A stretch of DNA of 64,000 nucleotides from Paraspadella gotoi (lineage: Eukaryota > Chaetognatha). The notes beneath the pieces are model-generated. The model had not been told where the DNA came from. It saw only the letters and a list, made by a program, of their open reading frames with translations, and made no database searches. Shown piece after piece: positions 54,797 through 64,000 of this stretch; within the stretch, counting starts at the first letter, position 1; each line of letters begins with the position of its first letter. The stretch lies in contig CM119263.1 in assembly GCA_051294375.1 (NCBI GenBank), positions 6,983,645-7,047,644 on the forward strand, in the 5' to 3' direction. The translations under genes and the position numbers were made by a program.

Positions 54797-57700
54797 CTGT
54801 GTACTCTCTCTCTTTCTCTCTTCCTCGTTATTCACGAGCCTCATCAGTATTCACTGGGCTTTAAAACTTCCGTGAGCTCGGTTGCCATTGTTTATTGTTT
54901 TACTGTTTCTTCCCATGAGTTTCCTTTGTTTTTATTGTTTTTCTCTTTCGAGATTTTTCTCCGCTCGAACTCGCGGTTATACTCTGCTATTTTCTTTCAC
55001 ATTCACTCATGAAAACTAATAAAACAGTTTGACTCACATAGACAAGTTCACAACGATGCTTATTTTGTTCAACGTCCGTCCAAGTATATTTTGGCATAGT
55101 ATTTGTTTATTGTTTTACTATTTCTTGGCTGGAAACCGTTTCTTACCGAAACATTTCGTTTCGACCCCCGGACTTTACTGGACCCTTGGGGGCAATAGAA
55201 CCGAGAGGACGGGTAGGTTGGGGCAGGGGAGGCGAGGCGATGTGAAGGTGAGGTCGCTGCCGCACGAACCCAGGTAAGTTAAGCCGAGCGAAAGAAAAAG
55301 ATCGGTGGGTGAAGTCCAGGAGGTTTTGTGAAGTGAACGATAGATCGGAGAAGCGAACTCGGGTCATGTGAATCGGTCACTGATGTCGATTCTGGTCTCG
55401 GTCAAAGTTTTGTGAAAGAAAATCCAGGGTCGAGATTCCTTGATGACGATAATGTTGGTGATGATTGTGATGACATGGACGATGATAATGATGAAGTTGA
55501 CAATAAAAGAATTTAACTTGTATTATGTTTACAGAAAGGAACTTGTGTTGTATAGATGTTCTCTCTATTTCCAGATGACAACACTAACAGTAACATCCCT
55601 CTCCCCATTACACTATAAAAGAATATACTTTATATAAAGAATATAATTAAAACTAATACATGGTGCAATATATAAAAATTTTACATTTTTGACATTTATT
55701 TTTAAATTTCATTGAAAAAATTTAAAGTTTAATATAGTAAAACAAGTAACTTGCAATCATTCAAACTCAAAGACAATGATAATGATGAAGTTGACAATGA
55801 AAAAAATTTGGCAGATCGATGAAAGGTTATGAATTCAAAAAAATTCAACTTTTTTAAAAAACTTTTTTAACTTCAAAAAGAAAAAAAAGAAAAATTCGTT
55901 TGGTTCTGGTTCCTTTTCGGTTCCATTTCTAGTTTTCGGTTCTTATTTTTCATTTTTTGTTTCCGGTTAATAGTTTTTTTTTCCCTGTGTAATAAGGTTT
56001 AGTTATTTCCAATTGAATCCCTAACTAATATTATTTATAGTTTTCATTTCCGCAACATTAAGCAACTAATAATAGGACCATAAGGCATAACACCAAAGGG
56101 TACAAAAAGGAGAAGAAATGAAACAAGCTATTTGAAATATTGTGCAATAGTTAAGTTTGAGAAAGAAAAAGAGATAGAGATGGAGAAAGAGACAGAGAGG
56201 GAGCCTGTCAACACAACCTCAAACTCACGAATTCCGATCTTGTTCGAATGAAATTTCTTTTCTTTCTTTTCGTTTTGCCCATTCCTCCATTTTTTTAGGC
56301 CAAAATGAGAGAAAGAGAGAGAGAGAGATTAGGAGAGAGACAGAGAGAGAGTCCTTCGCGTTTCCCGTCAGGGTTGGGCTAAAGTTTCAGACAAAAAAGA
56401 AGACAAAGCTAGTTTCTTTTTTCGTCAGCTTTGTGTCTATTATCTATTAATGTTACACTTTCAGCTTCAATCGGGCGAGATAATGGATACAGATGTTTAT
56501 AGATGGAATCTGATATTCTCTCACTAACACACGCAAACATGATTTGTCACTATTTGAACAAAAAAAAAGAAACGATGTTGTTCAATGTTCATAGAAAATT
56601 CCAATGTTGTCACACAGAGAGAAATAAGTACAAGAAAAAATACTAGTTTTAGAAAAACAAAAAACTTCGAGGCGCAAAAATTTTGATAAAAATTACCCAA
56701 AAAAGTTTAATCTCTAATAAAAAAAAGAATATTGAGCAAAGGTGAAGAATGTGGAGCGTGGACCGAAATGGAGCAAAGAAGCAATTGAGTCTCTGATGAA
56801 TTTCGCGACCGCGTGACGAGTCGAACTTTGTGAAGACTGGGAAGTTTATGGGGTCATGACTCATAAGTGAATGAAGAAAGGAGGTGGGGGGGGGAAGTCT
56901 TTGATGGGTGAGAAAGGGGTCCGGGGTCATCACGAATAAGAGAATGATTGAAAGGCTGAGTTTAGATAAATGTGAAAAGAGCCTGGGGATATATATGACG
57001 AATAAGTGAATAGTATACGACGTATGTATTGTGCAAAAGGAAAATAATCGATGAACATGAGATAAAACTGAGAAAATAAAATAATATCAGCATTGGCTAA
57101 TACCTTCCAAAGCTTTCTTTAAAGTTATCATTAATAATTTCAGCGTTCGATTTTATTTTTATCTCCGCGCTTAATTCCTTTCCAACATTTCAATCACTCA
57201 TACAGAGAAAGATTCATTCGCACGCGTTGAGAGTGAAATTGGCATTTGATGTCAACCATCGCATCGCCTCCCGCGCTTAACTTTAACTAATTATCCATAT
57301 AATGATATAGAGTTAGAATAAACTTTTAAGAAAATGCGGAATTTCACGGAATTATATACCGAGTCTGAAATTTCTCAACACTCGACCAACTTCGAGGATC
57401 GATCATTTCCTTTCGAATCTGCGGGGGAAAAAATTCTCGAAAACTTGATTCTCGAATGATTTCGTCGCACGAGGGACTTTTTAAAGATCAAGATGACTCA
57501 TTATAAAAAATAACATAAAAATAGTCTTGAGTCGTGAGTCTTGAGTCTTGATCCAAAGCCTGTCCAGTGTCCAGAGTCAGGGGCAAGATAGCTTATTTAT
57601 TATTGTTTTTTTTTTTTAAACAAATACAATTTTTTTCTCGACTAGGAATTAATTGATGACGTTAGAGGATCTAAAGTCAAGATCCTTGATACTTTTAATG

Positions 57701-58446
57701 AACAATAATTTATTCAAAACAATTCGATTGGCCGGCCTTCTCGGCCGGCGCGATCAATGTATCCAAGCGCACTTGAGAAAACCGGGTGGAACTTCCTCCT
57801 GTTGCACGGATCCCTAGATCACGTGATTGAGTTGGACAAGACGCAATCAGTAACGTGAATCATAAGATCTGGGCGCCTGGAGTTCCAAATCAAAATAAAA
57901 CTTTAAACTTTTGTGGTCAGATCTTTAGTTCCTCTTAAGGATTATTTTCTTTAAATTGTATTCTTTCGAATCTTTCGGTTTCAAGTAAAGAATAAAAGGA
58001 TCGACAGATCCTTTCTCTCTCTGGACCGACAACGAAAGAGAATTTTAAGAAAACAAATGAACTTTTAAAATTGTAATACTTAAATGAATATTTCTCGTAA
58101 ATATTTTGTTCAAATGTTCATTTTCGTATTCAACTTGCGTCATATAATTTTTATGTTATCTGCAAACAAGTTTTAAAGACCAAATTTTTATCTGCCAGTT
58201 TAACAGGTTTTAGTTTACTCAAACTTAAAAAAGTAAAAAATCAAAGAGACAGAAAATTCGATTAATCATTTTAAGTAAAAAAGCGTGGGATCATTAAGAA
58301 CTTCCCTCTTCTCATCACATTATTTTTTAAAGCTTCGTATAAAAAATCAAAACGATAATTTAAATAATAAAAATAAATACAAAATTACATAAAAAGCCAC
58401 AGCTGAATGTGTCACCCGTATTCTGATTCAAAGACAGATGTTTTAA

Positions 58447-58449
<3 letters not shown>
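53911..58449. other. Intergenic; no gene recognised
   Basis: Contains a T/C-rich CTTTT stretch (53995-54110), a CpG-richer patch with several CACGTG/CACGTC words (54240-54490), CT at 54754-54793, a consensus splice-donor-like CCCAGGTAAGTTAAG (55269-55283) with no identifiable exon, GAT-rich sequence (55440-55500), GA at 56307-56352, and a 7-bp-stem hairpin GCCGGCC-TTCTC-GGCCGGC near 57731-57749. The rest is AT-rich. Confidence 0.5.
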
Positions 58450-58480
<31 letters not shown>

Positions 58481-58532
58481 CTCTCTGCTCTCTCTCATCT
58501 CTCTCTCTCTCTGCATCTGCTCTCTCTCTGCA
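58450..58532. repeat. Interrupted (CT)n tract
   Basis: CT dinucleotides with CATC/GCATC interruptions, about 200 bp upstream of the MgtE-type start codon. It could lie in the promoter or 5' leader. Confidence 0.9.
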
Positions 58533-58729
58533 CAAAAACATATCGTTTCCTATCAGCAAAGAAAATTGTATTTAATTCCCTTTGAAAGTCTCATTCAATG
58601 ACACAATCCCAATAATCGCTGAGTGACTTGGAACTGATCGTCGGAGCCAACGCAGCCGTCAACCGTCCAACACCTTCGTCGCCACCACATCCAACACCAC
58701 TCAAGTCTCAAAGCCCAACAACTTTCACA

Positions 58730-61512
58730 ATGTCGACCCTTGGCCGATTTTTCGACGACGACGACGACGACGACCAACGACGTCAGCTTCATGGAAGCGC
58801 CAATCACGACTACGGCAGCATCAACGGATCCGTCGGCGTCGCAGGAAGGGGCGCCGGCGACTCCGTGGTGGGCGTTGACGGCGCCACGAATCCTAGACTC
58901 GTCGATCGAGATCCCGTCGACGGAGAAGTAAGAAATGGAATCTGTACCGACTCCCAAATGAGATTTTAAGTCTCAGTTCTTATGGGAAATCCTTAAACAT
59001 TTTATTTTTTTATTTTTAATAGTCTAGTAATAAAAGTAAAACTACCAAATACCATGTTTATCGTCGATTCTTAAACTTCGTGAAAAATGAAAATGAAAAA
59101 TTAAAATCTCTGCTATGATTTTAAATGACCAATGATCAAATTGATCATATTCTTCGCTTCTCAGAACGCCTTATTTTGCTACGACTGTTCCCAGCGGCTC
59201 TGCGTGGACTGTCAGCGGGTTTTGCAGGAATTGCGCCGCAGGGACGCAGAGTGCAACGCCCTCTATCAAATTTCCCCCCTCGGCCTCGCTATAAGGAGAA
59301 TGCCGGCGCTATTGATCACTATGGTCCTGGAACTCATGGGTGAGGATTTTAGGATGATGATTGTGAAATATCTTCTTGTATTTCACGCTCGCGACGAGGC
59401 GTTCGAGCGTTCGAGGCGTCGTCCGTCCCTTGCGAGTTTAACGTAGGCTTTTTATGAATCTTTTCTGAATCATGAGGAAATTTAATGAATGCAAAGTGGC
59501 GATGAAGGTTTAGAAACTTATTTGTATTTATGTCCATAAAAATCCCGTGAAACTTAAGTTGAGGACGGGCGATGCTACTTTAGAAAGCCATAAAAAACAA
59601 ACTAAATATTTATCTTGAGTCTCCGCAAATTATGACAAAATATCGACAAAAGATTCGACAAATAACCAGAAAAACGATTTGGCCGAACTCGTGAGGACAA
59701 ATAAGTACGGTCAAAAAATAAGATTTCGGCCGAGAGAGGAAAAGACTTACTGAGGCGATCCATAATAGTTTAAAATGATGATGGCCGAAAGACACAAATG
59801 AAGTTGGAGCTTATTGTTATTATTTTTTTTTCTTTTTTTCTTTCTTTCTCTCTTTCCTTCCTGCTTCTCTTCCTTCCTTCCTTCCTTCCTTCCTTCCTTC
59901 CTTCCTTCCTTCCTTCCTTCCTTCCTTCCTTCCTTCCTTCCTTCCTTCCTTCCTTCCTTCCTTCCCGCCTTCTTTCCTCCCTTCCTTTTTCAAGGCGGCA
60001 TCATCGTGGCTTTACTCTCAAAGACGCTGGAACACTTTATTCTCATCGCTTCTTTCATGCCCGTCATTTCTGCGCTCAGTGGAAACCTCGGCCTTCAAAC
60101 CTCTTCCAATGTCACCAGGTGTGGACGGGGGATGGGCAGGGGGTTTAAAGCGTGGGCGTGATGTCGGAGCTGAGGTTTTGGGGTCAGGGGTTCGAGCGTC
60201 TGCTTGACTAAAGTGGATGTTTATTGAACGATTGGCCGAACTTTATCGCAGAGGCTTGTCCACCGGAAACGTGGAACGGAGTCAGTTTTGCGCTACAATT
60301 CGAAAAGAGATTCTGTCGGGACTTTTATGCTCCATCGCCGTCGCCATTATTTTGGGATCCACGGGTAAGAAAAATTAAAACAAACAATTGTAACTGAAAT
60401 TTAAAATAATAGTACTAAGTCTAAGAGAAAGACTAAAATTAAAACTAAAATAAAAACTAAGTCTAAAACTAACACTAATACTGAATCAAAAAGAAAAACG
60501 TAGAAAAGAAATCATTTTCTGAATGCTAAACTTTTAGGAATTATTATGTTAGATTATGTTATATTATGTTCCATCATCTGAATCTTTCGTCGTCCCAGGT
60601 CTCGTTTGGTCCCACTTGTCCAATGATGCGGCTCATTTGAGAGATGAAATTCCGAATTACTCCCTCATTTTCGGCGGCGTCATCACGTTGGGTGAGTCCT
60701 GACAAACTTGACAACTTAGTGTAAGACAAGTTTTTCTTTCTTCTAAACGAAACTTTCAACTTTAGTTTATCATTAAGATCGAAAACGTTATTTATTCAAT
60801 GTTTTAATCTGAGTAGTATCTTAACTCTCGCCCACGCTAACTCAACTAACCCTCTTCTAGCAACGAACCGCTCCAAGTCAAAAACGTTAACAAGCTAATA
60901 AAACTTTTAGCTTACAAGTTCATTTTCCTCCGCCAGGGACGCTGCTCTCAATGATGATCAGTTCGACGAACGGAACTTTGACTCCGATGGGCGCCTATTT
61001 GGTCAAATTGGATCCAGCCAAAATCGCCGGGCCCTTGGAGACCGCATTTCAAGTTAGTTTATCTTGTTATATATTTCATTTATGATATATTAATATCTTT
61101 GTTTGACAGATCTAAAAACATATTTAAAAAAAAAATTAATTTTAAATTTTAACAAATTGATCTGCCTAAAACAGAAATCCGCAGCAATTTGTATGTACTT
61201 ATGAAAATTTTGATATTTAAATAGTAGACTTCCTTACTGAACATACACGTATTTCAAAACTATAAATAATCCTGTTGTTGTCATTGAGAAAAGAAAGAGA
61301 GAGAGTAAGATCTAAGTGCATATATCATTGCCCTTACCAGTGGGTAAGTCACCTCCCCTTTTCCAACTCTTTCAATTCAGGACATCGCGGGTCAGAGTTT
61401 TCTTCTGGGTCTCGCGACTCTCATCATGGTTCCGCTTATCCCGACGACGTCGCCGCCGACGACTGCGGCGTCAATGACCACTTTTGACCCAACGTCTCAC
61501 CTCTTGTCTTGA
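58730..61512 (+). CDS. MgtE-type magnesium transporter-like protein, 7 exons, 316 aa
   Basis: Likely a Mg2+ channel/transporter with the bacterial-type MgtE membrane domain. Exons: 58730-58927, 59165-59339, 59995-60118, 60252-60364, 60599-60691, 60937-61052, 61381-61512; every junction is GT-AG and keeps frame. Start: CACAATG at 58730; the upstream frame closes near 58613. Residues 9-15 are seven Asp. Residues 71-82 (CYDCSQRLCVDC) give two CxxC pairs, as in B-box-like zinc ribbons. Five hydrophobic helices follow (about 114-132, 138-153, 186-206, 225-245, 276-293). MgtE hallmarks: RRMPALL (110-116), FMPVISALSGNLGLQ (145-159; family F-M-P-V..G.GGN.G.Q), LDPAKIAGP (259-267) and DIAG (274-277), whose Asp matches the last-helix Asp thought to bind pore Mg2+. 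The N-terminal and CBS regulatory domains of bacterial MgtE are absent. Animal SLC41 proteins have two divergent domains, so this is a different type. It looks intact; further upstream exons cannot be excluded. Confidence 0.85.
58751..58771 (+). repeat. (GAC)7 within coding exon 1
   Basis: A GAC trinucleotide run encodes the seven-Asp tract of the MgtE-like protein. The same repeat class is scattered through the non-coding parts of the window, so the tract may vary in length between individuals. Confidence 0.85.
59870..59965. repeat. (TTCC)n microsatellite in MgtE-like intron 2
   Basis: About 24 TTCC units, ending about 30 bp before the acceptor at 59994. The whole 59820-59990 stretch is nearly pure pyrimidine and would act as an oversized polypyrimidine tract. 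Open frames through it read poly-LPSF and are not coding. Confidence 0.95.
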
Positions 61513-61517
61513 TTTGT

Positions 61518-61545
61518 CGTCGTCGTCGTCGTCGTCGTCGTCGTC
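61518..61545 (+). repeat. (GTC)n microsatellite in the MgtE-like 3' UTR
   Basis: About nine GTC units starting a few bases after the TGA stop codon at 61510-61512. Confidence 0.9.
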
Positions 61546-61888
61546 TTTTGTGATTAGACTAATGGCAATTGCAAAATATATTTCTCATTCTTGTAAAAAA
61601 ATCTATAAGACATCACATTATTTTTTTTGGGACTCTCAGTCAGATATTAATCAATGAGTTACGAATGGATAAAAAACATATCAACAAGAAATGAATCTAA
61701 CACACAAAAAAAAACAAAAAAAAACAAAACAAAAAACAAAAAACTATTGGCAAAAATCTGCGCGACAGGTTTCTGATGGTGACCGAATTCTTTGCTAAGA
61801 ATATCGATTTTTTTTTCGGCTCTCTTCTTTACTGCATTATTCCCTCATCTTTTTTTTTTCTCATATAAAAATTTTGTTAAGAAAAAAA

Positions 61889-61894
61889 ATAAAC
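61889..61894 (+). promoter_or_regulatory. Candidate polyadenylation signal AATAAA
   Basis: AATAAA about 375 bp after the MgtE-like stop codon and before the opposed roundabout exon. Placement fits a 3' UTR of about 400 nt, but AT-rich sequence makes chance hexamers common. Confidence 0.35.
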
Positions 61895-62061
61895 GATACG
61901 TAGAATATACGACCTGATTCTTTTATGTTCGGTAAAATTTTTGCGGCGAAAAAGAGATTCAACAAAACCGCGAGATCGTTACGTGATAAAAATATCTACA
62001 ATATCTGAGTCGTTTTAACCATCCGATCTTTACCCACAATACCCATCCTCGGAAAACTCAC

Positions 62062-62246
62062 GCGCAACTTCCAAAGAGGCGTTCCTGCTCCGAACTTCCC
62101 CGTGTCGGTTCTTGGCCTTGCAGAAGTAAGTCCCAGTGTCGGCATTGGCCTCTTCCTTGGCCTTTTTGGCATGTTTGACGTGGAGGAAGAAGAGAGAACC
62201 GTCGGGCATGATCATGCGGTGCGATTGGGGATCTTGGTCGGTGGTG
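62062..62246 (-). CDS. robo: Roundabout (Robo) receptor, Ig1-domain exon (partial gene)
   Basis: A single internal exon of a Roundabout axon-guidance receptor, the cell-surface receptor for Slit. The frame (after one split base) reads TTDQDPQSHRMIMPDGSLFF, then LHVKHAKKAKEEANADTGTYF, C, KAKNRHGEVRSRNASLEVA. This matches the second half of Robo Ig1: 'DPRSHRM..P.GSLFFLRV' and 'D.G.Y.C.A.N..G...S.NASLEVA'. The D-x-G-x-Y-x-C motif with the Ig-fold Cys is intact. The acceptor CAG lies at 62249-62247 and the donor GTGAGT at 62061-62056. The KHAKKAKEEANAD loop is longer and more basic than in the common orthologues I know. No other Robo exon was recognised, so the flanking introns must be long or the rest lies outside. 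The MgtE-like gene runs towards this exon on the other strand and may sit in a Robo intron. Confidence 0.85.
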
Positions 62247-63228
62247 CTGGAAGACGTGGGGTGAGAGAGGGGGTTTAGGGGGTTTATGGGGTGGGTGGAG
62301 GGAAATTAAGGGTGGTTTAGTCAATCCTTAATTAAAGGTAACAGAATTTCACTTAATTTCGCTGCTTCTCAAAAATACATCCAATACGAATTATCCTTTC
62401 TTGGTTAAAACTATTTCATTATATAGTCAATAGCTAATTCAGTAAAATATATTCCCAAACTGTAATTAGAAGAAGCCACAAGAGCCACAAGAACGGTGAC
62501 ATACGGGTCATGAGCGTCATAAATTAATAATATACGGGTCACGAATCAATCCCGGCTCAAGGACGTGAAGAGAAAAAGAAGCAAATCGGGAAAAGAAGAA
62601 AAAAGTGACACTGAGACGAAAATTCTCAATTGGCAAAACCTGGCAAAAACTGCCTACAACTGAGGTCATTGTGACTGTTTTTCAGTTCTGATTCACGGAT
62701 GGAAAAATGCTTTGGATCACGATCACTTTAATAGTGTTTAAAGTCAACATACGTTTGAAACATCGGTAAAATTGTTACTGTAACGCACTGGAAGAGAAAA
62801 CTGACATCAATATAATAAAAAGTGCACATCAAGTATATAACTTAAGGCGAAAAATCCCATTAACATCCAGGGGTTTCTTTCTTTCTCTCTCTCTCTCTCT
62901 CTCTCTCTCCCTCGTCTGAGATCTCGTCCAAATGAAGATAGAGGATCTTGTTTTCCTCACATTCACAACCGCGTCGCGAGTCGCGAGTCGTGAACCAGGG
63001 ATCGGGAAAGGAAACGTGAATAAAAGGGAATAAAAACGACATGAAGATTATATAAAAATAGTAGTAGAATAATATTATAATGTTATAAATCGTGACATAC
63101 GACACCTTACGTATAAAAATGCTCCCTCTTTTCTTTTAAGTATGTTATTTATGAAGGCCGAATTCGATTTCTCGTTCTCTCTCTTCGTGGGAACAATTCC
63201 CCCCGCCTTCAGCGAAGCCCCAACAAAA

Positions 63229-63267
<39 letters not shown>

Positions 63268-63425
63268 ATTTTCTTAATTCGCCGAATCAGCGATTAAATA
63301 TAAATAACTATTAAGAGAAAGAAAAATTTTTAACTGGTTTCGCTCTGCTTGATAAAGTTGCTAAAAATAGTTTATTCGGAATGTTTGTGACTGGGTTTGC
63401 TTTTGTGCGGGTAAATGTGGGAGAA

Positions 63426-63494
<69 letters not shown>

Positions 63495-64000
63495 AGAGAG
63501 GAGTCCTGAGCCTGGCAAATGTCTTCAACCTTCAAAGGTTCTTTCTCTTTTTTTCCTACATCGGGTTAATTACGACTCAAGAAACGACGCACGGCTTCCA
63601 CCACGCCCATTTCTCCGCCGCGCCGGTTTTTTTCAAACCGGCGTCTTTTCCACACCGACGCCCATTTCTCTTAGGCGGCGCCGCGCGCCCGTTCCAGGAC
63701 GGCGCCCTTTTCACTCCGCGCCCATTTTATGAGTTAGTGCAACGCGGGGCGCAGATGGCAACCGGATCGAGTCTCTAAACCTCGAAGCGCTGAGGTCTTA
63801 AAACCCTCGCTGAGTTCTCGCGGCTACAAAGAGAGAGAGAGAGAAACACACACACATACACACAAAACAACGTTAACATTAACAGCATCAACAGCAACAA
63901 CAGCAAACAGTCGAAGCAGCAACGGAGAGACGATGTAAAGAGCCAATGTTGAGATCGAAGTGGTGATTTGATATAAATCTTTAATGTCCAATTTATTGTC
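62247..64000. other. Upstream flank or intron of roundabout; no exon recognised
   Basis: Contains CT at 62877-62909, GA at 63233-63265 and 63421-63499, and a CpG-rich patch at 63590-63740. The patch repeats a CGCCCATTT-type word four times (63604, 63659, and the related CGCCCTTTT and CGCCCATTT near 63704 and 63719). AAC/CAACAG repeats lie near 63868-63908. The CpG-rich patch could be a promoter region, though no gene start could be tied to it. Confidence 0.5.
63621..63643. other. Perfect 9-bp-stem hairpin
   Basis: CGCCGGTTT, loop TTTTC, then AAACCGGCG: a perfect stem inside the CpG-rich patch. There is no flanking gene end that would make it a processing signal. Confidence 0.6.

Noticed and set aside
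55029-55277. Possible coding exon ending at a strong donor (CCCAGGTAAGT)
   Set aside because: No recognisable protein, no matching acceptor or downstream exon, and the open frame ends in the donor itself.
58740-58931. Alternative frame of the MgtE-like exon 1 (Thr-rich)
   Set aside because: Its phase at the 58927 donor does not join to the correct frame of exon 2, while the ATG 58730 frame does.

Overview
The window is eukaryotic and most likely from a bilaterian invertebrate. Its real coding sequence is split by short GT-AG introns. It carries an exon matching the first Ig domain of the axon-guidance receptor Roundabout, a decayed BEL/Pao retrotransposon, tRNA-derived fragments and a TTAGGG-like interstitial telomeric block. 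About 90% of the window is non-coding and rich in (GA)n/(CT)n, (GAT)n/(ATC)n and (GAC)n/(GTC)n microsatellites. I cannot assign a species. Nothing points to a bacterial, organellar or viral genome.

Layout: 1-5.6 kb holds a short-chain dehydrogenase/reductase resembling L-xylulose reductase (DCXR); its first exon is disrupted by a 25-N gap and a second, error-rich copy of about 1.4 kb. 5.6-19 kb is intergenic, with an unidentified GC-rich element, the telomere-like block, several minisatellites and three large N gaps. 19-40 kb is an assembly problem zone: the segment beginning near 19.1 kb recurs at 21.4 kb, its continuation recurs near 36.3 kb, and 23.7-36.2 kb reads like uncorrected sequence. 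36.3-44.7 kb is intergenic, with a tRNA-Gly-like SINE candidate at 39.7 kb. 45.4-49.8 kb is a minus-strand BEL/Pao retrotransposon with protease, reverse transcriptase, RNase H and integrase remnants. 52.0-53.9 kb carries two 16-bp minisatellite arrays in opposite orientation around a third array. 58.7-61.5 kb is the best gene in the window: an apparently intact seven-exon gene for a 316-residue protein with the five-helix membrane domain of bacterial-type MgtE Mg2+ transporters, preceded by an Asp tract and a paired-CxxC motif. 62.06-62.25 kb is the single minus-strand Roundabout exon.

The genes do not form an operon or evident pathway. The sugar reductase, the magnesium-transporter-like protein and the guidance receptor are unrelated in function. 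The strongest biological lead is the MgtE-type gene, which is unlike the two-domain animal SLC41 carriers. The strongest technical lead is that much of 1.2-4.4 kb and 19-40 kb is duplicated and error-rich, so gene models there should not be trusted as they stand.
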